Positions 49,533 through 59,613 of a stretch of DNA of 64,000 nt are shown one piece after another. The DNA is taken from contig NC_091673.1 of NCBI RefSeq assembly GCF_042453785.1, positions 2,425,501 through 2,489,500 on the forward strand. The letters are read 5' to 3'. The notes beneath the pieces are model-generated. The model made no database searches, was not told the origin of the DNA, and worked only from the letters and a program-made list of their open reading frames with translations. Source of the DNA: Malus domestica (taxonomy: Eukaryota > Streptophyta > Magnoliopsida > Rosales > Rosaceae). Made by a program: the position numbers and the translations under genes. Position 1 is the first letter of the stretch; each line of letters starts with the position of its first letter.

Positions 49533-51358
49533 GGTTGCTCCAAAACCAACTAACAAAGTGTTTCGAATTCGAAGAGAAGTGCCTGAAACAAGGCTTTAAA
49601 ATCCAGCAGAGAGCCCAGAGTGGCATTGAATGTCGGCAGATTCGGAGTCAAAAGAAGCCAAAAGTCGGCAGGAATTTGAATTATGGGAATCAGAAGTCAG
49701 AAGCCAGAAGCAGCAGCAGCAGCTTTAGCTTTTCCATTTGTGTTTCTGCTTTGAGCATTTCTGAGAGATGCATTGGAGGATATCAGAACAATTCTGCAGA
49801 TTGCAGAGGTCGTTATATTGCCTTTTCCCCCAAGTTATCAGAACAAAAGGAGAAAGATAAAGAGAAGGAAATTAAAGTGGTTGAATTTAAGCACCGAAAG
49901 GCTAGAAAAGAAGACCCTCAAAGCCTCCTCTATGAGGTTTCCAATGAAACTTTTACTTTTGGGGATGGGAAAAACAGAGTGAAAGTGAGTTGGGTGAGGG
50001 AAATGGCACTTAAAGTCAAAAAAAAAAAAAAAAAAAAAAAAACTAAAATCGTCGGTTTGTTTGATACATATTGGAACTAAATGATTAGTAATTGATATAT
50101 TTTGCAGACATGACCGTTAAATGATAACTACAAATTAAAAGGTTTTAATAGCGATATTTATACGGTTTAAATACGTCTACTGCAACTGAGTTGATAAAAA
50201 AGTATACTCACGAACGAATGATGAAAATATATATAGATGAAAATAAAATTTTGGCAGGAGCCACCTGATTAGATTTTCCATCAGGAAGGTGCAATTGTGC
50301 TTCATTTCTGAAATCAATCAGTAATAATCCATTTGAATATTTATCTAGTACTATAATGTATATTCTGCAAATTATAACAACAACCAAGCTTTATGCCATT
50401 AAGTAGGGTCGGTAATCCTAGAACGTCATTGTGCATAGTTTGTGCCAAGTCTTCCGTTCGCTTCAAGTACTTCATATCTTCTCTTATAGTCTCTTTGAAA
50501 GTCTTTATAGATTTTCCTCTACTCCTTATATCCTTAGTCTCCATCTCATATATTTGCAAATTATAGAAACCCAAAATTCTGAAATCTCTATATGAAAAGG
50601 AGCAAAAATTACATGGGAAGCAACTGGTTTTTGGGGTGGATCTAGTTGATTAATAAAAAAAAAGAGCGGCCTTAAGCAACAATGCTTCCCGCTTTGTGAG
50701 GGTGGGAGATGGAGGAACGTCTATCATACGTAATCTTATCATTCTTTCGTAAAAAATATTGTTTACACGATTTGAATCTGTGACCTTTTGATCACAAAAA
50801 AACAAGCTTGCTCTCATCAATTGAAAAATAAACTTAATATATTTTCGGGATATAGACAGAAGGTTACGTTCAGATCTAAAAGGTTGCCATTGGGATATAG
50901 AAATCCAATTCAGCAAGTTCCAAATTGAAAATAATTTAGAGAAGCAAAGCAAAGGTGTGTAATATGTTGCCTAATTGGTTGACATAAGATTGATGATTGA
51001 TGAGGCAACAATAATATGTCACGCGATGTAGGGTCCATGTGGGACTCAGCCCCATAACGTTGTTTTGTATAGGCATTATTTGTTGCGTTGCAAGCGCTCA
51101 AACTAGGTTCAACCTTATTAGGGCAAAGACACAATGAAGTTGTACTAAATCTAAAAGTTTGTGATCATGTCAGAATGTGAGAGCGTCCAACACAAAAATA
51201 TGTGGAGAGACTCAAAGTTGTTCAACTACGTATGTTAAACTTTAATATTGGATGTGAGATACTTTCAACATGTCTTTTTATGCATGACATTTTTTGGGGA
51301 ACATGATTTAAAGGATCATGTTTGTGCGGTGCTTCGAGATCAATCGATCATGGTCATT
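49533..51358. other. Upstream region of DUF1645 and intergenic DNA
   Basis: 49533-49990 is purine-rich on the plus strand and probably contains the 5' leader of the DUF1645 gene. A poly-A run is at about 50019-50042. A LINE remnant is at 50365-50560. No other gene seen. Confidence 0.45.
50365..50560 (-). mobile_element. RTE-type LINE 3'-end remnant
   Basis: The minus-strand translation contains KTFKETIREDMKYLKRTEDLA, the type of C-terminal tail (RPxKTWxETIRKDL...) of plant RTE retrotransposons. The plus strand shows the familiar CAACCAAGCTTTATGCCATT and AGTAGGGTCGG end. Only about 200 bp remain. Confidence 0.65.
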
Positions 51359-51363
51359 CACCA

Positions 51364-51737
51364 TGTTTATACCATATTTATGACCTCGTATTTAGATCTC
51401 GTACAAATACTCGGGGGACTTAAATGTAATTATGTGGTAAAGGAAAGGGCAAATATGTAATAAGTGAGGAGTCTTTATTCTATAAAAGGACCCCTCACCC
51501 TCACAATTAGAGAGGCTCATTCTCACCCTCAGAGGCCATTTCTTAAGGCTCCTTCATCCTCTCAAAGCTCTCACATTACAGAGCTCATTCTCTCTCTCCC
51601 TCAGATAAATATATATTCAGTGTGGACGTAGCCCAAACCTTGGGGTGAACCACGATACATCTTGTGTTATTTACATTTCATGCAGATTCACGGTCGGATT
51701 TACGTTGTACCAAGACCTCCGGTTTTGTGCATCAACA
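51364..51737 (+). repeat. 5' LTR of the non-autonomous element
   Basis: 374 bp. TATA unit CTATAAAAGG at about 51480, CT-rich leader, GGGTGAACCACGATACATC motif, end GCATCAACA. Confidence 0.93.
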
Positions 51738-51739
51738 TT

Positions 51740-51756
51740 TGGCGCCGTCTGTGGGA
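51740..51756 (+). other. Putative primer-binding site
   Basis: TGGCGCCGTCTGTGGGA begins two bases after the LTR. The first nine bases match the complement of a plant tRNA-Asp 3' end. TTGGCGCCG-type sites are common in Tat/Athila-like gypsy elements. The tRNA assignment is tentative. Confidence 0.65.
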
Positions 51757-52196
51757 AACGACACAAAAAACTATGTCGGTTCTCTTTCATTTTTTTCATC
51801 AAATCTCACCACTGTGAATCTGCAAAATCTGCAAAACCCAAAATGATGCAAACCTGAGAAGAGAGGTTTGGAAATCGAGGCAAAAAGAATAGGCCAGAGA
51901 TGTAATTTTATCAAACACGAGGGCTTTTCAGAAAATTCAACTGCCGGAGAAGGCGACAAGTGTAACATCATCCAACAAGCAAAGCATCCATGTCCACAGC
52001 AGCAGAAAGCCTTAATTATATTCCGTCTTGTGAGAAGTATTGTCCAGCGCTCCCTGCGAATCTTGTACAGTTGGCGGCCAAGACTCTCTCCCTCTCACTG
52101 ATGAATCCTTGAAGTCAACACCCAGGGGGACGCCTACACATCCTGGCGCCTGGCTCACCCTTTCAGGGTCCTGATAGAAATCTGCAGACCGTGACC

Positions 52197-52853
52197 ATGG
52201 GGGTGGTGGGGTCGGGTAGTAACACCTCATCTCTGCCGTCTGAAATCTCTCGATTCGCTGTCCATCAGCTTGTCATGGCTTTCCAGGCCGTTGATTTTGT
52301 CACCTTGACTCACTCCGAAGCGAGAAACCTCATCTCCGATCTCAAGGTCGCGCCGCCTCTAGATGATTCGCTTGCTTGGTATTTGGACCACAGCGTCAAG
52401 CTCTTGGACCTCTGCAACTCCATCTCTGCCGAGATCGAACGCCTTTGCCAGCGCCGCCTTCATTTCACCTTCGTTCTTCACCTTCTCGGCGACCGAAAGG
52501 GTGAAGAGCTCCCGTCGCCGGAGAATATCCGTCGATCTCGCAAATCGCTATTTGATTTCAATCGCGGTGCTTCTTCTGGCTTTGGAAAGCGAAGCAACGC
52601 CGAAGTCTTAGTTAGAGATCTGAACCTGAGCCCGACTCGCCTGAGCAACGCGCCATGTGGCAAGATATCGAGTGTGGCAAAGCTCGTGCGTCGAAGAGTG
52701 CACTCGGTGGGACTGGTGACTGTGTCATTTTCTTCACGAGTTTCTTACAGATGCTTATGCGGAATATGTCATCATCATGATATGGTCTGCAACTATCATG
52801 AAATGGGAGAGATTGAAGAAGTGGTGTTGGCGATGCAGGCCAGAATCAACTAG
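52197..52853 (+). pseudogene. BYPASS1/UPF0496-like gene fragment captured inside the retrotransposon
   Basis: Open frame of 218 codons from the first ATG. Residues from about 30 on resemble plant BPS1-like/UPF0496 proteins: THSEARNLISDLKV, then SLAWYLDHSVKLLDLCNSIS, AEIERLCQRRLHFTFVLHLL, and later VRRRVHSVGLVTV and EMGEIEEVV. Full-length family members are usually well over 300 residues. The join between the LCG region and EMGEIEEVV suggests an internal deletion, and a normal N terminus is missing. BPS1-type proteins act in root-derived signalling and development, but a role for this copy is unproven. It stands where gag-pol should be, in element orientation, between the primer site and the repeat arrays. 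The open frame could still be translated from the LTR promoter. Confidence 0.75.
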
Positions 52854-53370
52854 GGTGTTGGTGGGGGAAGCCGAGATCAACTAGCGGAGCTTTACACATC
52901 ATGCAACGATCAGACGGTGAAGTTGTAGGGAATGGGAGAATGGACCAATTGCTCCAAGACTTTGACTGCTTTTCCACCGCCTCTATTTTATCCACCAAGA
53001 ACCAGCAATTGAATAATTAAAGTGGAAAGCAAAAGCAAAGCAAAGTAAAAGAGCAAAGCAGAAAGCATGGCTACCCTTTCAACATGAGATTTGCGGTGGA
53101 AAAGAGCAAAGCAGAAAATATGGCTACCCACTGAGATAATTACAAAAGTAGAAAAGAAAAGAGAAAAACAAAAGTAAGGAATAAACATTCTACCAGAATG
53201 ATGTAATTTATTATCTTTCGGAGACATATGTATAAACCCCATCAGTGGGTAATATGTATAAACCCATCAGAGGGTAATTAAAAAAAAAAAAAAGAAAAAA
53301 AAAAAAGGAAAAGCCCAAAACAAATGGGCTGACATGTTGTGGAGGGCGAAGACCTATAAGCCTGAAATAG

Positions 53371-53722
53371 CACCAACCAGGTGATCAAAAGTACGCCTAG
53401 TACTCCAAAATTATTCGGCAACCTGCCGCTATTAGCACCAACCAGGTGATCAAAAGTATGCCCAGTATTCCAAAATTATTCGGTAACCCGCCGCCATTAC
53501 CACCAACCAGGTGATGAAGTGTACAATCCGTACTCTAAATATCATTTGGCAACTAGCCATTCATGCCACCAACCAGGTGATGAAATGTACAACCCGTACT
53601 CTAATATCATTTGACAACTAGCCATTCATGCCACCAACCAGGTGATGAAATGTACAACCCGTACTCTCCTTCATGCCACCAACCAGGTGATCAAAAGTAC
53701 GCCCAATACTTCAAATTATACA
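53371..53722 (+). repeat. Six tandem units of about 65 bp
   Basis: CACCAACCAGGTGAT starts at 53371, 53436, 53501, 53567, 53632 and 53677. Spacing is 65, 65, 66, 65 and 45. Units also share GTAC...GTACTC and ATTCGGCAAC-type strings. Not a CRISPR array: the whole unit is conserved and lies inside a plant retrotransposon. Confidence 0.9.
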
Positions 53723-53900
53723 TGAGCATTACTCATGTCAATCATACATAAACATTCATGAGCATCACTCATATCAATCATACATAAACATTCATGAGTA
53801 TCATTCATGTCAACATTCATGAAGATCACTCATGTCAACATCCATGAACATCACTCATGTTAATCAACATAAACATTCATAAGCATTACTCATGTCAATC
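53719..53900 (+). repeat. Second tandem array, units of about 25-36 bp
   Basis: Repeats of CATGAGCAT(T/C)ACTCATGTCAA with or without ATCATACATAAACATT, about six units. They are followed to about 54002 by repeats around AAAGCTTCA. Confidence 0.85.
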
Positions 53901-54040
53901 AGCTTCAAAATCTTCATTTACAAAAGCTCTAGCTTCCAAAGCTTCATTTACAGAGCTCCAGCTTCAAAGCTTCACTTGCAAAGCTTCACCTACAAAGCTT
54001 CAGTGCAGGGTATACAAATACCACCTCCCAACAACCGCCA

Positions 54041-54114
54041 CTTCGGCCCATACATGGATTCAATTTGAAGTCTCCAGCCAACAAACTCTATTGACCGAAG
54101 ACTTGAGGGACTAC
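54041..54114 (+). repeat. Duplicated 74-bp polypurine block, copy 1 (partner 54654-54727)
   Basis: Both copies begin CTTCGGCCCA and end GACTTG(A/G)GGGACTAC. The second directly abuts the 3' LTR and contains the functional polypurine tract. The first is followed by LTR-like sequence starting ATTATGTACCATATA. Confidence 0.85.
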
Positions 54115-54520
54115 ATTATGTACCATATATTGGGCTTCAACTGGGCCTCATGAAAAATACTTGGGGGACTTAGCCCATTACTTATGTATTAAGGAGCGAG
54201 CCCTTATTCTATAAAAGGGACTCCTTCACTTTCATTAGAGAGCACCCATTATTCACATACTGAGGAGCGAGCTTTTTTTTATAAAAGAGACTCCCTCACC
54301 ATCATTAAAGAGCAACGCCGCCAGCTGAGCAACCGCCTCGCCGCGAGCATCACTCATAACCCATCATTCATAACCCATCATTCATGTATTGAGGAACGAG
54401 CCCTTATTCCATAAAAGGGATTCCCTCACCATCATTAGAGAGCATCAACTCTAGCCTATCATTCATGTATTGAAGAGCGAGCCCTTATTCTATAAAAGGG
54501 ACTCATTCACCTTCAACGCC
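54115..54520 (+). repeat. Degenerate LTR-like sequence with four TATA units
   Basis: Starts like the LTR (compare TACCATATATTGGGC with TACCATATTTAGGGC). It then repeats a GAGCGAGCCCTTATTCTATAAAAGGGACTC-type unit, with ATAAAAG(G/A) centred near 54211, 54281, 54411 and 54492. Each matches the TATA region of the LTRs. Confidence 0.8.
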
Positions 54521-54653
54521 ACAAGCTGAGCCAACCAAGGCAACATAAGCCACGAGCCGAGCAGCCTCGCATCATGTGTTACTTCTAGTTGAACATCATT
54601 TCAGATTGAGCACCGCCTCATATCAAGCATCAGTTCAAGACAATATCTAGTTA

Positions 54654-54727
54654 CTTCGGCCCACACATGGACTTAATTTCAAGTCTCCAGCCAAAAGACT
54701 CTTTTGACTGAAGACTTGGGGGACTAC
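54654..54727 (+). other. Polypurine block beside the 3' LTR, copy 2
   Basis: 74 bp, ending in GAAGACTTGGGGGACTAC immediately before the LTR. It serves as the polypurine tract region and is the near-copy of 54041-54114. Confidence 0.8.
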
Positions 54728-55101
54728 TGTTTATACCATATTTAGGGCCTCATATTTAGATCTCGTACAAATACTCGGGGGACTTAAATGTAATTATGTG
54801 GTAAAGGAAAGGGCAAATATGTAATAAGTGAGGAGTCCTTATTCTATAAAAGGACCCATCACCCTCACAATTAGAGAGGCTCATTCTCACCCTCAGAGGC
54901 CATTTCTTAAGGCTCCTTTATCCTCTCAAAGCTCTCACATTACAGAGCTCATTCTCTCTCTCCCTCAGATAAATACATATTCAGTGTGGACGTAGCCCAA
55001 ATCTTGGGGTGAACCACGATACATCTTGTGTTATTTACATTTCATGCAGATTCACGGTCGGATTTACGTTGTACCAAGACCTCCGGTTTTGTGCATCAAC
55101 A
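54728..55101 (+). repeat. 3' LTR of the non-autonomous element
   Basis: 374 bp, same length as the 5' LTR, with about eight substitutions by eye (for example in the 54743-54755 segment and at the TATA flank). Confidence 0.93.
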
Positions 55102-55106
55102 CACCA

Positions 55107-56553
55107 CATATCGAACGACTACGATTTCACCAACCTCATGTTCACTGCCTTATCTCTTCTCTTTTCATTGCTTCTCTTCTCATGTTCACAGATCGAATGA
55201 GTTTGCGACCGAGGCATGTCGATGACTCATCGTAAACTTGATTGGCACAGGGAATGAGTTCGCCACAGAAGAGAGGTTACAATCCCACCTTCATCGGCGA
55301 CAATGTGCTTTAGTGCACGATGAGCGTGCAAATCATAAACGGTGTTTGGTTGGGCAAAATTGTAAGGTGATGGATGAGGCCTGGTGTCCATGGATTTGGA
55401 GGTCCTTTGGTCGCGACAACGCGCTTCGATAGTGTGACTTTTTTTCACTGTTCAATATATCATGAACGACTCGGATTAATGGATCTCGAGGATCCTCACA
55501 AACAGAATCCGAAGAGGATCCTCTTCCACACCTTTTGTGGTTAACACTTTTCACAATTTTTATTGGATGGGACCATGTGGGACAATTGGACGGATCACAT
55601 GAATATCATGTTAGAATGTAGCGTATAATCCAAAATTATTTAACTATGTGTGAAGAGGTAATCTTTAAGCACTAATATTGTACTTAAACCATTCCATAAC
55701 TCTTAATATATTGAAGTGGGATCCATGATGAGCACCCGCACGAAAGAGACTTCGACAGTTTTGGTTTATTAGGACATATCTCACATGCCATAGAACTAAA
55801 GTTACGTAGATTAAAATACAAATGAATCCATATTTTTGTGAATTTTTTATTTTTTTTAAAAGATGAACAACTGATTGCAAGTCACAGTTATCTATTACTT
55901 ACGAAGATCGAGAAAACTCATAAAAACATTTCAGCCTCTCTTACTCACAAGCTATATTTTTATGATATTTACTCTTAGGAAAAATATGATCCTTTGTCAC
56001 GCGCGTACTGATGAGATCACAATTTGCAATCATAGAACGTGCAAGTACATGCTATGCACGAAAGATTTGACACATGGGCTAGTACATCTGTTTGACCTAA
56101 AAAATAAGGGCTCCAAAGAAATGACTAGGACTGAGGGATAGACAATGCATGATATAGGCCCACGTACACGATGTCAGTGTCCCTTAATTTGTTGGGCTTG
56201 TATATTCCTCGTCCCACCGCCCACATGGACCCTGTTTGGGAATCTAATTAAGCATATCCCAGAAACCGATCGTTAAGTAAAACGGAGCTAGATTTCGACC
56301 TACTAAACGTTGTCGTTTAGGCATTAAAATACATAAATATATGCAAACGCCAAACAGCGCTTTTACCAAACGAAAACTACAGCGGAAAATTGAAGTGAAA
56401 CGTCGTCAGATCTAGACCCGGATCCGACCCGCCAGCGGAACGACGCTAACAGCTTTGACTATCGGGTAACCTCCAGATTTCCACAAACCGACACGACCTT
56501 TCCCTGCATACCATCCTTTATTCCCGCAATTTGGGCCGGTTCGAAATGAGAAA
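55107..56553. other. Intergenic region upstream of PMI
   Basis: No gene recognised. The last 200 bp, from about 56340, become GC-richer and probably contain the PMI promoter and leader; no clear TATA box is seen. Confidence 0.45.
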
Positions 56554-58906
56554 ATGGAGCCGCCGTGGGACAAGAGCATGAAGAAGAAGCGGAAGCGGAG
56601 CCGCCGCCCCGTCAGGCTGAGATGCTCCGTCAAGAATTACGATTGGGGCATTGTCGGCCGCAATTCCAAGGTCGCCAGGCTTTTCGCGCTCAATTCCGGG
56701 TCTGACATCGACCCGGGCAAGCCGTACGCGGAGTTCTGGATCGGAACTCATGAATCTGGGCCGTCGTATGCGGATTCCGGGTCGGAGCCCTTGAGTCTCA
56801 AGGCCTGGATCTCGCAGGATCCTAGTGTGCTTGGAGACAAGGTGGTTGAAAAATGGGGTGCTGATCTTCCGTTTTTGTTTAAGGTATGGGTTCTGTTTGT
56901 TGTTTGGTTGCTGAGAAAATGCTGAAGAGGGAATAGAAAATTGAATAATTAATGGTAGTTTGTGAACACTGTGTTTGCATTTTGTTTCTTGTCATCTGGG
57001 TAATACATTGTAAATCTGAGATTTAGAACTTTTTCCTGCAAAATGCAGTGATTTCTTTTGCAAGATTATGGAGTTTTGGGATTATTGTGGATTGTAGGTG
57101 CTTTCGGTTGGGAAGGCGTTGTCGATACAGGCTCATCCGGATAAAGAACTGGCTAGGGTGTTGCACAAGTTACACCCCAGTGTTTTCCGAGATGACAATC
57201 ACAAGCCTGAAATGGCATTGGCATTGACGGAATTCGAGGCTCTTTGTGGGTTTATCAGTGTCAAGGTAAAATATGCAACTTCCCTTCGATCTCATTTAGC
57301 TCTTGTGCTTGTATTGAATTTGATCTTTATAACAGTGTTGCTAGATTTAGATGACGTTTCTTATCAACGTCCTGAAAATGTGCCGATTATAGTTGCGATG
57401 GGTTAGATCCCTAGTAATTAGTAATGAAGCATAAACTCTGCTTTTGCTTTTAGCAATCAGTTCCACCGGATCTTGCGGTAAGGAAGTAAAGGAATGCAGT
57501 TGAAATCAATAAGTTAAGACGCCGTTGAAATCAAGTTTTTAACTTTATCAAGTAATCACCTGAAATGCATTTCACTTTTTACCCTCAGCTTATAAAGATT
57601 TTATAAAACATATTCAACCGAGTGCATTCTTATTATAATTATAAAACAATTTCTCTTACTCCAGATCGTTCGTCTGTTCCTAATTGTATATTTTATTTCA
57701 ACCAGGAGCTTAAGGACATGCTTAATAGTGTTCCCGAGATTGCAGAATTGGTTGTGGTTGGAGATGCAGAGCGAATTGTACTTGGTAGTGAGCACCATGA
57801 GAATGGGATAGCCAAAACAGATATAGAATCCGTCTTCACTCGACTTATGTTACTAAGTAAAGATACAATTGCTGAGATGATTTCTAGACTGAAAAGACGC
57901 CTTAATCTAGAGAAAAAGGTACTTTCAAGTTATGTTTGCTGTAATTGTTGCCATTAAAGAGTTGCTTTCATCTAAACATATTGAAGGATATAACCCACAA
58001 TAACTAAAATCATAGCTCGTTGTTCTGCTATCAGTATATACCCAATATGAAAGTGATAGGAACATTGTTGTTTGAATAGTCAGTATAACTAGAGTTCCAC
58101 CATTATCCATCATGTTTATGTTGATTGCATCACTAGGTTTTTCTTCAATTACAATATTCTTTGCTTCATTGGACCAGAAAAGGCATTTGACGGTTAAAGA
58201 ACAACTGGTACTCAGATTGGAGAGTCAATATCCAGATGATGTGGGTGCAATAGCAGCGTTTTTTCTTAACTATGTGAAGCTGAACCGTGGTGAAGCAATA
58301 AGTCTTGGGCCAAATGAACCTCATGCATATATTTCTGGTGAATGCATTGAGTGTATGGCAACTTCTGACAATGTTGTTCGTGCTGGCCTTACCTCAAAAC
58401 CATTGGATGTCCAAACACTTCTTTCTATGCTCGAATATAGACAGGTAACATAGATTTTCATTCTCGATTCTTTCTGTTTCTTGAGGGATGCTCCATCTGG
58501 TAGATATGAGCATTCTAAAGAATATAAACCTGCTTGCTTCTAATATATTGACATTGTTTTTCAGGGTTCTCCTGAAATTATGCAAGGCGTTTCTTTGAAT
58601 CCATACACAACAAGGTATCTCCCACCTTTTGAAGAATTTGAAGTTGACTGCTGTAACCTTCCTCACTCTGCATCGGTGGTTTTTCCTTCAGTCCTAGGAC
58701 CATCCCTCTTCCTGTTTACTGCCGGGAAAGGACATTTCGATGCAAGTCTGTCTGAGGATGATATAGTGATGGAGGGTGATGATATAGTTGAAGAGGGTGA
58801 GGTTTTCTTTGTGCCTGCCAACACGAAGATTAGCATTACCGCCAAATCAACAGAACTACAATTGTACAGGGTGGGAGTGAACAGCAGAATATTTAGGGAT
58901 TTGTAG
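56554..58906 (+). CDS. PMI: Mannose-6-phosphate isomerase, type I (five exons)
   Basis: Interconverts fructose-6-phosphate and mannose-6-phosphate, the entry to GDP-mannose, glycan and ascorbate synthesis; cytosolic zinc enzyme. Exons 56554-56883, 57098-57265, 57706-57918, 58178-58444, 58565-58906, GT-AG introns, 439 residues, the usual plant length. Zinc ligands by family pattern are Q121 and H123 (SIQAHPDK), E148 (NHKPEMA) and H286 ([12 protein letters not shown]), with catalytic R305 in [10 protein letters not shown]. The cupin-like C terminus includes [18 protein letters not shown]. The basic N-terminal stretch [16 protein letters not shown] is more charged than in many homologues. The start is the first ATG in frame. 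Its stop is about 700 bp upstream of the GlnRS start on the same strand. No lesions seen. Confidence 0.95.
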
Positions 58907-59613
58907 TCTGCGGTTACTTTGAATTCTTCCTTTTTCTTTTTCCGAAAGAAGAAAAATGCGGACACGACTTCATACAGTCACATTCTTATGTAATATTTAT
59001 GAGTAATATTTACGTAATATTTCCTCCGTCATTCTTTACATGTATTTTATTTAGGGTTAAAATTGTTAAATGTTAAGATGGAGCGAGATCGAATTCGCAC
59101 TGGAGTACATTAGCATTATTACTTTCCACTATTGCTCTAAAACGTTGTTTGCATTTTCTTGACAAAGTTATTCTCCACTCAAGTAACAATTAAAAAGATT
59201 CGCGAAAAAGAATCTCCAGAAGAAAAGGAGAGAATAAATTCGGGTTGCTTGAAGCCCAAGTTTGACGTGGAAAAATAGAATAACGACTAATGATATTTTC
59301 TTGATAAGAAGTTAATAAATAAACGGGTCGGGTTGCTTGAAGCCCAAGTTGGTCAGGGTGGGTTAAATGGGTCAAGACAAACGCGTCCTTTGCTTTTACA
59401 ATTCCAAGTAAAGCTTAGGGCCCACAGAAGCGCGAAAACCACAGATTCTCTCTCTCTCATCGCATTCCCATCAAATTAGCTGCCAGATTCCACTGCCGCA
59501 ATCCGATTCCCTCTCCACTGGTTCGCCTGCTTGCCGCCCTCCGACGACTAAACCTAGAAAGTCACGCGCAGGCTCGCTCCCTAAACCCTAGAAGCTCCTT
59601 TCCCGTTTCAGCC
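58907..59613. other. PMI-GlnRS intergenic region
   Basis: Contains the PMI 3' UTR and the GlnRS promoter and leader (CTCTCTCTCTC at about 59448-59458, a plant Y-patch). No extra gene. Confidence 0.5.

Larger units (their letters stand above)
51364..55101 (+). mobile_element. Non-autonomous LTR retrotransposon with captured host gene (3,738 bp)
   Basis: Two 374-bp LTRs (51364-51737 and 54728-55101, TGTTTATACC...GCATCAACA) and a perfect target duplication CACCA (51359-51363 and 55102-55106). Primer site at 51740 and polypurine tract just before the 3' LTR. The 2,990-bp interior has no gag, protease, RT or integrase. It instead holds a BYPASS1/UPF0496-like gene fragment (52197-52853), two tandem-repeat arrays (53371-53722 and 53719-53900), a duplicated 74-bp polypurine block and a degenerate LTR-like part with four TATA units. 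LTRs differ at about 8 of 374 positions by eye, so insertion is moderately recent. It must rely on a partner element for mobility. Confidence 0.92.

Noticed and set aside
53371..53722. CRISPR-like regular repeats
   Set aside because: The whole 65-bp unit is conserved, so there are no unique spacers, and the context is a plant retrotransposon.
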